The notes beneath the pieces were generated by a model. That model had not been told where the DNA came from and searched no databases. It saw nothing but the letters and a program-made list of their open reading frames with translations. A stretch of 64,000 nucleotides of DNA, taken from assembly GCF_030848805.1 (NCBI RefSeq), contig NW_027270132.1, positions 62,001-126,000 on the forward strand, in the 5' to 3' direction. Positions 48,064 through 59,200 of this stretch are shown in pieces. Both the position numbers and the translations under genes were made by a program. This DNA is from Temnothorax longispinosus. Its lineage: Eukaryota; Arthropoda; Insecta; Hymenoptera; Formicidae. Position 1 is the stretch's first letter. Each line of letters opens with the position of its first letter.

Positions 48064-48760
48064 CTCAGAATCACCCCGTACATCTGAATTTAAGGCGATT
48101 ACTGAAATCTCATAGGAGACCTTATGTTTCACTTGGGATTTAAAGGAACTACCCCGATAGCCAAGCGTGATAGAGCATATTGAGCAAACTAATGCATTGC
48201 ATGTGTTTTCATATATTTGCTGCAAATTTGCTGACATCGAAATAGAACACGTTACAAATACAGCTACATGACTGCTTATACATGCAATCAGTTGACGCAA
48301 TTTCAAGAGCAAACGGTCTGCAATATTGGTACGTTATGTTGTCTGCAACATGACAGCAATGAATGATTCATCGTTCGATCTTGAGCATCATGATGCAAAC
48401 GTGACGGCAACAACACATATATAATGATTTCCATCCGTTATTGTGTATATGTCATCAAGCTATGAAATTTTTTAATTGTACGTATCTCGTTGCTAACGAA
48501 GTGTTGACAATATAAAATTGTCACAAATCCCCCACAAATTGATGCTGTCACGTTGCAATCAATTTGCTGTTAATAGAAATATAATACATATGAGTTCAAC
48601 CCGACAAGCATAATGCTGTCTCACCTTGTCCCGAGTTTGTCAAAATTAATTGCATTAACGACAAGCTGCTTGTTGGCAACATGGCAGCAAACTCACAGCA
48701 TTTGGCTATCTGGGTAATCATTATCATCATGTATGTTACGTATACCAGCTCACGCATGAG
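48064..48760. repeat. Dispersed repeat family Y, copy split by a TA element
   Basis: 48064-48151 matches 44336-44419, and 48717-48760 (AATCATTATCATCATGTA) continues it where the left part stopped. The 563-bp element between, with TA on both sides, is therefore a later insertion. Confidence 0.75.
48152..48714. mobile_element. Tc1/mariner-type non-autonomous element, 563 bp
   Basis: Ends CCCCGATAGCCAA and TTGGCTATCTGGG, flanked by TA (48150-48151, 48715-48716). Comparison with family Y gives the empty site. Several GCAACATG-CAGCAA phrases occur inside. The terminal CCC-G-TAGCC resembles the CCCAGGTAGC ends of the palindromic MITE, so the two may use related transposases. Confidence 0.8.
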
Positions 48761-49708
48761 CCAGGTCAAATGATTTGATGAGAAAGCTAGACACAAAACT
48801 AAAAGATGGACTGTTCGTAGATTGTGTATTAGCATATGTATCCCAATTGAAAATATATATCGTATAAATAAAGATCATATAATGAAAGTAAGCTGTACCA
48901 AATACAATGTAAAGAATAAAGTAATTAGTCGGAACGGATCCTTTCCTTGATATTGGTAACGCCTCTATCTTACAATAATAATTATCTACATGAAATGTAT
49001 CTCGTATTGTAGATCGACACTTATATGAAAGTGAGACGTATCTTAACTTGTCTGATCTCGACGAAATTGAAGTCATCAATCACCAATCGTATTAATTTCT
49101 ATCAAGAAAAGGACATTGTTTCAACATGAATAAACAGCACATAATATATATATGAAAGAATATACAGCAAAGATCTCGGCAAAGATATTGATAAACGCAT
49201 AAAGAAGTAACATGCATAGAATCGATGTGTCAATTTAACTGCTCGTAAATGGATATGTTTCTGAAAACAATGTTCTTCAATCTACAAGGATTAATTTCAC
49301 TAATTACGAAAGAAAAAATGAAAGAAGAAATATAACTAGTAAGCTCAATGAGTCGTCAGATATATCAGATGAATAATCCTTGATCATAGATATTGACACA
49401 CTAATTCTCGTTAAAAGAATACAAATATCGCTTGCAATAATTTATCTGAAAGTATCTATTATCTTTCTTGAAAAGAGAACGCACGCAAGATTACTTATTG
49501 AAACGTAAACGAAAGATCTATACTCGAATCGCACGAGATAATTAATAATAAGAATATTTACAAGAAGAAACGCTTAACTTAATCAGACTTCGATTTACAA
49601 AAATCAATACGTTATTGTTAGAGAAATATATTCTGATAATATGTAATAAACTTTATATTGAAATAAAAGAACTTTAATGGCGGTTTCAACCTCACAAAAA
49701 GAAACGTA
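48761..49708. other. No gene recognised
   Basis: AT-rich DNA without coding or repeat signal that I can support. Confidence 0.4.
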
Positions 49709-50598
49709 GGGTAGACCGGGGCACGTTGTCACACATTTTTTTCAATATTTTTTGTATTTTTTACATTCAATATTTGAGAGTACTGTGATATGCCAAAATT
49801 TCGAGTAAACCCTCAGCTTCAATTGGACAGTATCGAATTTTATGTGATTGTTACTCTACAGTTGTTACATAACAATAAATAACGACAGGTCGCTTGTGAC
49901 AATGTGCCCCGTGGCACGTTGTCACATCAAATGTAATTGCATGCAAAATGTTATCCAAACTGTATTCAACGTAAATATCAATATATTATAATGCGCTGCA
50001 ATGTAAAAAAGTAGAATCCTTCACAGAAACATTAATTTTATTTCAAAAAAGTACAAAAAGCACAAAGTTTTTGTCTTAATCTAAATACAAGAATTCCACT
50101 CGAATGCGCAACTTATTGATACACATTTTTTTTTATAATCATGTCGGTGATTAAACATAAAATATTTTTACTCGTTATCGTCATCCGAAGATTCGTAACG
50201 TGCCCCATCAAATTCGTGACAACGTGCCCCGAGGGCATTTTTTTACTCCAAACAGCCTCATGGCCGACACGTTTGAGATATTCATAAGGTTAGGTATTGC
50301 ACGCGGTAAGTAAAAGTACATACTTTAAGATAATATAAAGGTCTATTCTGAAAAAAACATAAGCTTCATGTCCAGTACGTTGAATATTAGACAATAAAAT
50401 TTTACTTACGGTCGCAAAAAGCTTTTAAGTTGATTTTACGTCAACACGGCTAGAGCAATCTCAACACTGTAAACACACCAAAGATGGGCATACACTAACA
50501 CGTTTTGGGAATGACGGGTGCTGCCCTCTGGTTATTAGTTTTTTAAATAAAGCCGATATAACAATGTGCCCCGTGTGACAACGTGCTCCGGTTTACCC
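49709..50598. mobile_element. pogo-like non-autonomous element, copy 2 (no nested insertion)
   Basis: GGGTAGACCGGGGCACGTTG at the left, with a slightly diverged complement at the right (GTGCTCCGGTTTACCC), and TA on both sides. It is co-linear with copy 1 at 24760 except for the 1459-bp element there, with a few percent differences. No ORF. Confidence 0.88.
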
Positions 50599-50609
50599 TA
50601 TTATATTAA

Positions 50610-51315
50610 CCCTATTTCCTCCAACGTTTTTCCGTCCCTTTAATCCTCCAACTATGCACTTTCAAGTCAGACGTGTTTTTCAATATGTTACCTAATAGTT
50701 TTGAAAAATTCCCCAAAAATTATTATAATATATCCCTATTCACTCCAACTATGCCCTTTCGTGTCCCACGAGTTTCTAACAGTCGTTTTTTTGTGAAAAA
50801 ACAAATGATCGTGGGATAATCCCCCCCCCCCAAGCCGGAAAAAACGGCGGAAAATAAAACGAGTCGTAATGTGTGTTTTTCAACATATAAATGTTGTAAA
50901 AAAAATATTTAAATAAATGATTTCCAAATGTTATTTACATTGATTTTTAGTCGAAGGTACAAAAATATTATAATAATTTTTGGAGAATTTTTCAAAGCTA
51001 TTAACATTATAAAAAACACGTGGGACTCGAAAGTGCATGGTTGGAGGATTAAAGGGGCGGAAAAAACGTTGGAGTGAATAGGGATATCTTTGTACCTTCA
51101 ACTAAAAATCAATGTAAATAACATTTGAAAATCATTTATTTAAATATTTTTTTACAACAATTATATGTTGACAAACACACGTTACGACTCGTTTTATTTA
51201 AAAAATCATAACTCACGAACAAATAACAAATTGTTTGTCACGATCATTTGTTTTCCGCAACAAACGAGTGTTAGAAACTCGTGGGACACGAAAGGGCGGG
51301 TTGGAGGAAATAGGG
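50610..51315. mobile_element. TTAA-type MITE (piggyBac-like), 706 bp, complex inverted structure
   Basis: TTAA at 50606-50609 and 51316-51319 flanks ends CCCTATTTCCTCCAAC and its complement. Internal degenerate copies of the same end (CCCTATTCACTCCAAC, and GTTGGAGTGAATAGGG at about 51069) and mirrored CACTTTC/GAAAGTG and GTGTCCCACGAGTTTCTAAC blocks indicate two elements nested in inverse orientation, or a rearranged one. A run of ten C lies at 50821. It begins 12 bp after the pogo-like copy. Confidence 0.8.
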
Positions 51316-51408
51316 TTAATATGTCTACTGAGCTCAGTGTTGAACACGAAGATTAATCTAGTCTTTCTCACGGATGAAGAATCCTCAGTTCGTACGCTCG
51401 TGTAATGG

Positions 51409-52963
51409 TTGTCGTCGCGACCAGGCCTGTCAGGAGTAGGCAGACCGAAAAAGAGTTTCGACGAATGCTGTGATCGTGCAAAACGGATGAAACTAAGCGA
51501 ATTACGCGCTGCTTACCCACAACAAATGATCGATGCCGCTTCAAGTAAAATACAAAATCAGAAAAATGGTTTTGATGCTAACACTGCTCTGGCATTAATA
51601 ATGGATGCTCAGTTATCAAGACGATCGACAGTATGAAACAATAAGAGCTGCGACGAAGAAAATTGGATTCGATATATTTCCATCGTATAAAAATATCCAA
51701 AAATCAAAACAGGATTGCTACCCAGACGACATTAATATTACAGAGAGTCCGGCGTCAAATAATTTACAAAAATTACTAGATCATACTGCAAAAAGACTAT
51801 TTGAGACAATAGATAAGGAAAATATGGTTGATGTCAATGAATTAACATTGCTCACGAAATGGGGTTGTGATGGATCATCAGGTCAGAGCGTATACAAACA
51901 AAGTTTTATAGACAAAGAAATATCTGATGAATATATGTTTATGACTTCATTGGTGCCCTTACGTCTTACTTCATTTTACGATAAAAATATTATTATTTGG
52001 AATAATGATCGACCTTCTTCAACGAGATATTGCAGAGCAATACAATTTGAATACACAAAAGAAACTGCTGAAAAAATAAAAAGTGAAAAGCAACGTATGG
52101 ATGACGAAATTGCTCAATTACGAGAAACAGAAATAGAAAAGTTCGGAACCACATTCAAAATAAATCATCAAATGATATTTACGATGATAGACGGTAAGGT
52201 AGCTCAAGCTGTAACTCAAAAGCCTTCATCATCTTCGTGCTTCATTTGCGGTTCCAAACCATCTCAAATGAACAACTTAACAGAAATTAATAAAAGGTCT
52301 AACAAAGAAAAAGCACTCAAATTAGGAATGTCACCCTTGCACGCACGAATCAAATTCATGGAGTGTATATTACATTATTGCCTACAATTTGTCTTTCAAG
52401 AAGTGGTCAACAACGCCAGAAACACGCGTTCAAAAAGAAGAAACAAAAAAAAGAATACAAGACGCTTTTTATAATAAACTTGGACTGAGGGTAGACATCG
52501 TTAAACAATTAAGGTTCCGGATCATCTAATGACGGAAATACTTCTCGACGATTTTTTGCTGATCCAAAAATCACAGCAGAAATAATTGGAGTTGACGAGG
52601 AATTGATCAGAAGATTTTCCACAATATTACAAACGATTAATTGTGGTGAAGAAATAAATTCAGAAAAATTCGGTTCTTATGCGTACAAGGCAGCGGAAAT
52701 ATTTATTGAAAAATATTCTTGGTACTTTATGCCAATTACCGTTCATAAAATTCTTCTTCACGGTAAGGAAATTATAGAAAATGCCTCGGAAAATGCAGCG
52801 TTACCTGTTGGGACATTATCGGAAGAAGCTCAAGAAGCAAGAAATAAGGACTATAAACGATATCGACTTAATCATAGTAGAAAATGTAGCCGTCTGTTTA
52901 CAAATGAAGATGTTATGCATATATGATGCTCGTGTCATCCGATCCGTTAATAAACTAGTTTAA
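51409..52963 (+). pseudogene. RAG1/Transib-like DDE transposase remnant
   Basis: Three frames in succession, 51409-51610, 51605-52500 and 52525-52926, cover one protein of about 500 residues. Start: VGRPKKSFDECCDRAKRMKL. Then LTKWGCDGSSGQSVYKQSF, which aligns in position with the RAG1 segment around its first catalytic aspartate. Next SLVPLRLTSFYD, RPSSTRYCRAIQFEYTKETA, HQMIFTMIDGKVAQAV (second aspartate region) and SCFICGSKPSQMN, a CxxC as in the RAG1 zinc site. Later NKLGLRVDIVKQ, WYFMPITVHKILLHGKEII and LSEEAQEARNKDYKRYRLNH, the place of the RAG1 catalytic glutamate. Frameshifts lie near 51605 and 52500. I see no terminal inverted repeats. The assignment is by architecture from memory; the Chapaev superfamily is the main alternative. 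Confidence 0.6.
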
Positions 52964-53448
52964 GAAGTAAACCACATAAAAAAAATTTAGACTTAAGCGA
53001 TGAAACGCAAGAATTACTTTGCTCTTATACGTAAATTAAATGTAAATTAAATTTTTATTTAATTTCAATCAAATACTTGTTCCTATCATTATTTTTTAAT
53101 AAATATACACTTTTGCAATTTTTATAAGTCAACATTGAAAGGTTCTATGATCATTCATTGCATATTTTACAAGTAACATAATTTTTTCCGCGATTCGCGC
53201 AAACGGCTTCATTGTGCGCCGGGTCGGCCGAGCGCGGCCGCTGCGGCCGCAGCATATCCCGCCCTCTAACTGGCTAGTTCGGCACGAAGACACGAACCAT
53301 TAGCACGGACGCAAACCATGTGCGGTTACCGAGCGAAACGACGTAGTTGAGTTGCACTTTCTCAGGCGGCGCGTCGGAAAATCGGGCACACAAAAATTGA
53401 AGAGAAACGCCGGGATAACCTCTCTCAGGTTTCTCTCTGACCAAATAT
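52964..53448. other. Non-coding, GC-rich patch
   Basis: Contains a GCGGCCGC-TGCGGCCGC palindrome at about 53236 in otherwise AT-rich DNA. No gene recognised. Confidence 0.4.
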
Positions 53449-54104
53449 ATGATAGTTAGAAGTATAAGGAAAGAAATAAAAACAGACATAATAGTAAAAA
53501 GTTTGGATGGAACTATAATTGAGCATGTCGAGATAACGAAACATTTAGGTATAATGATCGATAGTAAACTCCGTTGGGAGAATCACTGTGATTATATGTT
53601 AAAGAAAATAGGGAAAAAAGTGAGTTTTCTGAATAGAATAGAAAATGATATATCGGCGTACACTCGATGTACTGTGTATAAGTCTATCATAGCGCCTCAC
53701 TTTGAATATTGCGCAACGATGTTAGTAGGCATGGGTGAAACGCAACTGAATCGACTGCAAGTGACACAAAACCGTGCCATGAGAGTCATACTGCAATGCT
53801 CGCGATATACAAAGGTAGATTTGATGCTGCAAACCCTTAAGTTTATGAATGTAAGACAGAGGTTAATGTACAATGTATGTATTTTTATTTTTAAGATAGT
53901 AAGAGGCATAATGCCAAAACACTTAAGTAATAGGATAGAAATAGTAGGAGATGTGAGTGGACGGCGAACAAGGCAGGCTGAGAATATTAGAATTCAATAT
54001 CGCAGGACGAGAAGCGCACAGAAAAGTCTATTTTATGAAGGTTTGAATATGTATAACGCTCTACCGGTAGAAATTAAGCAATGCGAAAGAACTGTACCAT
54101 TTAA

Positions 54105-55330
54105 GAGAGATATACACCTAGGAGGCCGGAAAAAAGGTCATTTTTGTGAATTTTTTTAAAGAAAACTATTTAAAATTTTGGATTGGGAGTTTTTCTATCT
54201 AAAAGTATACACATTCAGGAATATGTCCAATTTTTTTTATTTAAAAAAATCAAAAATTGACGAGGTTGTGGTATAATCTTTGGAGCGCCGCGCCGTAAAA
54301 AAATCCGGGTAAACGGTACCCACTGGCGTTTCTTCAAAAATCATCTAAAACAAAAAAATTAAAAAGATTATTAAATTAGATACTATAATCTAGTACTTGT
54401 CATAGCCGATTTTGAAAATATCGATTTATGACAAAATGGCGGACGTTTGAACATAACATAGCGATTTTTCGACCAAAAATTAGTTATTATTTTGCCTATA
54501 AAACAAAAACTAAGCAACGAAAAAAAAATCCTATGACAAGTACTAGATAATGATGTATAGAATAACCACAAAAAAATTCAAGGCAATCGGTTCATTGGTT
54601 TTCGAGAAATTTTGGGTACCGATTTGAAAAACGTGGTTTTGAGAAAAACGCGTTTGAAAATTTGGGAATGAATAAATCATGAAATTTGTCAACTTACATG
54701 GAATCATCGATACCAGCTCCATAGTGTAAGTTTTCTGCGGTCAACGGAATGTTCATATTTTCTAAATTTTGTTGTCAGCGCCGTATTCGACCTTCTTTAG
54801 TCTGTTCTTGCGCTTGCAGCTCGGCTTTCGCTATGCGAGTTTCGTCTTCTTGCGCAGCGTACAAGTGCGCGCCCGATCCGACCGATATTCCTAACACGTT
54901 CATGATTTCTAACAATGATGTGACACCATTGTTGAACGTGCATGTTGCAAAAAATGCAGCAATGTTAACGATTTTGGCCCCGCTGTGCATCGTTTTTGGA
55001 GCTATCTTCCAAAAAAGTTGGTTGAAGCTCTCATTGCTGTTTTGTGTGTATCCGTAGCCATTCGTAGAAACAGTAACTCCAAGGATGACATGAAGAAAGC
55101 GATATGGGCAACATTCTACCATTACGGCTCAACAGACAGCAAGCCTGAACATCATTTTTGTCCCGAAGGCCCCGCGCGCTCTCGGAGACGGTTCACTCTC
55201 TCGGCTGTAACTTCGTTATTTATCGAGATATTGACTTGCAAGTTTAACCAGATATTCTTGAGACCTCAAGCTTCAAGAAAATGCAAAAAAAAAATCGATT
55301 TTTTCGACCATGCTAGGTGTATATCTCCCC
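54105..55330. mobile_element. Kolobok-like element, 1226 bp, TTAA-flanked
   Basis: TTAA at 54101-54104 and 55331-55334. Ends GAGAGATATACACCTAG and (complement) GGGGAGATATACACCTAG. Removing it with one TTAA restores VPFKRRLRELIY in LINE-3. Purine-purine starts and TTAA are the Kolobok signature. It carries the minus-strand fragment at 54775-55122. Confidence 0.8.
54775..55122 (-). pseudogene. Transposase C-terminal fragment, Kolobok-type
   Basis: About 115 residues: GYTQNSNESFNQLFWKIAPK, then KIVNIAAFFATCTFNNG, then LLEIMNVLGISVGSGAH and a basic RIAKAELQAQEQTKEGRIRR end. The NESFN..-W-..PK pattern recurs in C-terminal parts of transposases of this kind as I remember them. The catalytic core is absent. 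The frame is broken upstream. Confidence 0.5.
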
Positions 55331-55440
55331 TTAAACGTAGGTTAAGAGAATTAATATATTGTACCTTATGTAGAGGAATTAATTTAAGGATATTTTATGT
55401 AAAAAATAGCCGAGAAGGCTAATAAAGCTCAATCAATCAA

Positions 55441-55445
55441 TCAAT

Positions 55446-55530
<85 letters not shown>

Positions 55531-55576
55531 CCTCCCTCCCTCTCTCTCTCTCTCTCCCTCTCTCTCTCTCTCTCTG
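55441..55576. repeat. (TC)n microsatellite between LINE-3 and LINE-4
   Basis: TC repeats with a CCCTCCCTCCCT block, starting directly after the (AATC)n tail of LINE-3 and ending at the truncated 5' edge of LINE-4. Confidence 0.95.
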
Positions 55577-57733
55577 CCTCATTGAATCACCTTTATCCTC
55601 ACCGCTAAATTACTTTTCTCGTGACACTCTGAATGCTCATTATGCTTCCATCTCCAATTGCTTTCCCTCTTGTACACAATCTCAATTTTCCGACATCATT
55701 TCATCCATAGTTCCTGACACTCCTTCATTCAGTTTTTCTCAGATATCCGTCGATGATTTATGCTCCTTCGTCTCTTCATCTTCCGTTTCTCTTGCTTCTG
55801 GTTACGATCACCTGCCACTTCATGCCATAGCGTTGGCCCTGCCTCACGTGGGCAATCTCCTTACTTCATTCTTCAACAGTTGTCTCAAGCTCTGTTACTT
55901 CCCGTCATTGTGGAAACGAGCCATTCTACGCCCGCTATCCAAAATTAAATCTCCTGCCTCTCCTTCCGACACGAGACCTATAGCCAACCTGTGTGAGCTC
56001 TCCAAATTATTTGAAAAAATTATGCATCGCCAAATCACAGACTTTATAAATTCTTATCGCATTCTTGACGACAGGCAGTCTGGTTACCGCAAAGGTTACT
56101 CGACCCAGTCTGCTCTTTTACGACTAGCTCATGACATCAAGAGTGGCGTTGACGTAGGTGAGGTACTGATTCTCGTTCTTTTCGATTTCAGTAAAGCTTT
56201 CGACACTGTCTCTCATCCGCTGCTTCTTACCAAGCTCAGGAAACTCGGCTTTTCTGACCAAGCCTTGAAACTAATTTTTTCGTACCTCACCGGTCGTCTT
56301 CAAGCGGTCGTTGATTTGGAGGGCGTCTTCTCAGAGTGGCTGTCTGTCACCGCCGGCGTCCCGCAAGGATCCGTCCTTGGACCACTCCTTTTCTCTCTTT
56401 TTATAACGATATCGGCGCGTTCCTAAGATTCACGGACCATTTGATATTTGCTGATGACACGCAAATTTACCGTAGGTGTCTCTTGAGTCAACTAAATGTC
56501 GGGCTGCAACTTGTGGCGCACGATGTGAGTGTTGTCTCGGAATTCGCGGCCTCAAATGGACTGACCCTCAACCTCAATAAATCCAAGGTCTTGATATTTG
56601 GAAGCAGAAGCAACACGAAACAAATTAACCTCAACGACCTTCCTCTTATCTCCGTTGGTGGTGTTTCGATTCCCTACGTGACTGAGGCGCGTAATCTGGG
56701 AGTTATCATGAGATCTGACCTATCTTGGGTCAGCCATGTCTCCCATATTTCCAAAAGAGTCCACTTTACGCTTTATAAGCTCAAGTTTCACAGGAACTCC
56801 TTATCGCGTCAGTTACGGGTGAGACTTGTGACCGCACTCATTTGGCCTTTACTTGATTATTGTTCCCTAGTGTACAATGATGTCACCGACGAGCTTGACA
56901 CCAGATTGCAAAGACTAATTAACTGCGCGATTCGCTTCATATTTAAATTAAGACGTGATGAGCATATTACACCTTTTCGTCATCAACTCGGATGGTTGTC
57001 AGTGAAGAACAGGCGACTCTATTTTTTGGGAATTGAAATGTATAGGATATCCCGTGGTATGTCTCCGGGTTACCTCACCAACATTTTCATCAAACCCGAT
57101 TCCTTGATTAGACATTCGTCACGCCTGGAGGTGGAGCATGCATTTCAAATTCCTATCCATAGGACGGAGACATATCATCGTTCTTTTCATCTCGCGGGTG
57201 TCTACTTATGGAACTCGCTTCCTTCAGAGATTGTGTCCTCATCGACCATCATTCAATTCAAACGAAAGCTTCACAATCACCTCTTTTCCCTCGAGTCTAG
57301 TTCCGTGCCTGCTTCCACGTAGGTGCAATCAAGCGTTTGAATACGTGTCGTACTTAAGCTAGTCGCTCTAGTCAGTAATTTACTCTCAGTTTAAGTTATA
57401 TTATCTATTTTGTGTTTTCTTACGTTTTAGTTTTAAAGTTATATCTATTTTGCGTTTTCTCACCTAGTTTTGAGCATCATGATTCATTTTCAATCTAGTC
57501 GTGTTATTCGGATAGCTCTAGTTTAGTTATTTCATCAGAATTTTTGCGTCAAGCGTCAATGTAATATACATTCGCAGATATTATAGATATAAGTCATAAT
57601 TATTCCTGCTTTTATTTTGTACATAGAGAAAATATTAGATTTAAGTATTATTTGTAAATACGTTATACATTTGTTTGTTCTTGTTTGCCTAAAGTCATGG
57701 ACTAGGGCATAATAAATCCCATCAATCAATCAA
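55577..57733 (+). mobile_element. LINE-4, 5'-truncated non-LTR retrotransposon
   Basis: Reverse transcriptase and C-terminal region on the plus strand, in two frames (to about 56400, then to the stop at 57320). Motifs: TRPIANLCELSKLFEKIMH, DDRQSGYRKGYSTQSALLR, LFDFSKAFDTVSHPLLLTKL, AGVPQGSVLGPLLFSLF, then LIFADDTQIYRRC, LNLNKSKVLIFGS, RNLGVIMRSDLSW and AGVYLWNSLPSEI near the end. One frameshift at a T run (56398-56402) separates them. The 3' end is AATAAATCCCATCAATCAAT, then (TC)n at 57734. It belongs to a different LINE family from LINE-1 to -3, yet occupies the same kind of site. Confidence 0.88.
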
Positions 57734-57758
57734 TCTCTCTCTCTCTCTCTCTCTCTCT
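57734..57758. repeat. (TC)n microsatellite after LINE-4
   Basis: A short TC run directly after the (AATC)n tail. Confidence 0.95.
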
Positions 57759-57925
57759 AGTAAACAGGGTAGGGTAAACGTAGTAATAAACAGTAAATAA
57801 TACTCTACATCATACTCTACATCAATACAGATTTTACACCGGGGACAAAAGTAACAGGGTACAGTTGTAGCATTGCCAGCGGAACCTGCAGTTTCTGCGA
57901 CAAGTCGATTAGGACGCAATTGTAA

Positions 57926-59190
57926 GGGTAGACCGGGGACAAAAGTAACAGGGTACAGTTGTACCATCGTGAATATTTCTTAAACTATAAAAGGTACGTG
58001 TGTGGGACCGCGAGGCGAGATTCGCTAGATGGAGCGGCATTTGTTCCTTAGTTCATTGCCGCCCCTCGCGGAACGTGCACGTGTGCAGAAGAAGAAGTTA
58101 CTTTTTTCCTTCCTAAAGTAAGTTTTCTTACGTGCATAAAATCTGAAATACTTTTTGTTCTTTATGCCGAAGGTATAAGGTTTTATTTTTATATGTTTTA
58201 GTGATTATCTATGTTGATGATTTGCATAATACGATTGACTTTCATCCAGATATTTATGTAAAAAATTTACTTCGAATCATAAAATATCATTAGGGGACAA
58301 TTGTAACATCAATGCCTGGGGACAGTTGTAGCGTTACAATTGTCACCGTTGCTCGGGGACAACTTCAACTTAACCTAACCCCGTTTGGTTGGCCTTATTT
58401 TAGTGTTGTTTTTTACAATGTTATTTGTATTTTTCTTCGTAGAATGCCGCGAACAAGAAAACGCAAGACGCAACGGGGCACGAAAGAAGTAAATTTATAC
58501 GAACAGGCGTTTGAAGAGTATGAAGAAAAGCAAAAGAAAAGAGTTAAAAAAAATCTTTCGAATATGCAAAGTAAACCAAAGAAATCTTGCCGTGCTACCG
58601 CTAAAAAACAAAAAAAATAGATTTTTTTGCGTGATTCCTTTATTTTCAGTTTTTATATTAATATTAGATTTATATTTATAATATTATAAATTTTTTATGT
58701 TTATGTTAGAAGGAAAGACAGAGAGAGAGCTTATTTCTGTTTCTTTTTTATTTTATTATGGTTAATTTTTAAAATATATATGATTATATAAAGTCTTTTA
58801 GTTGAGAAAACAGTATTATTTGTTTTTATTTGCTATAATGTAAAAAAATACTGATATTTTCATGTAACAAATTATTTTATCATTAAATTCGTAAGATTGA
58901 TTAATTAAACCTACTAAATAACCATTATTTTGTTTATAAATGATGTGGTACAATCGTCCCCTTCTGCTGTTACAATTGTCCCGGGGGTTGGGACGGTTGT
59001 AACAGTATTCCTCATATTCTTTAAACAATAATAACTTTTTTCCTAGTTACATTACTGAATTCAGCACAAAATAATTTTGTAGTTAAATAAATTCTACATC
59101 TAAAGGTACAGGTCTTTTTTACGTAGATATTATATTTTAATTGTTATAAAATCTTAAACTCAAAATGTTACTTTTGTCCCCGGTCTACCC
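57926..59190 (+). mobile_element. pogo-like element, third family, 1265 bp
   Basis: Ends GGGTAGACCGGGGACAAAAG and the complement CTTTTGTCCCCGGTCTACCC. TA follows the right end (59191); at the left, TAA precedes. The first 12 bases equal those of the elements at 24760 and 49709, so they share a transposase group. Part of the same terminal sequence (CCGGGGACAAAAGTAACAGG) also occurs just upstream at about 57838. A short ORF lies inside. It ends 10 bp before the splice acceptor of the TtcA-like exon. Confidence 0.75.
58444..58620 (+). pseudogene. Truncated pogo-type transposase N-terminus
   Basis: 58 codons, MPRTRKRKTQRGTKEVNLYE then a lysine-rich end. The MPR-Y/R-KRKT-RG opening is that of pogo/Tigger transposases, just before their helix-turn-helix domain; here the rest is missing. 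Confidence 0.45.
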
Positions 59191-59200
59191 TACTCTTTAG

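Larger units (their letters stand above)
53449..55440 (+). mobile_element. LINE-3, 5'-truncated, interrupted by a Kolobok-like element
   Basis: The C-terminal third of a non-LTR ORF2: HLGIMIDSKLRWENHCDYML, then YKSIIAPHFEYCATML, LNRLQVTQNRAMRVILQCSR and LFYEGLNMYNALPVEIK. The frame is open from 53449 to 54104 and resumes at 55335 (KRRLRELIYCTLCRG) after the insertion. The 3' end is AATAAAGCTCAATCAATCAA, an (AATC)n tail, and then (TC)n. It is a close relative of LINE-2. Confidence 0.85.
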
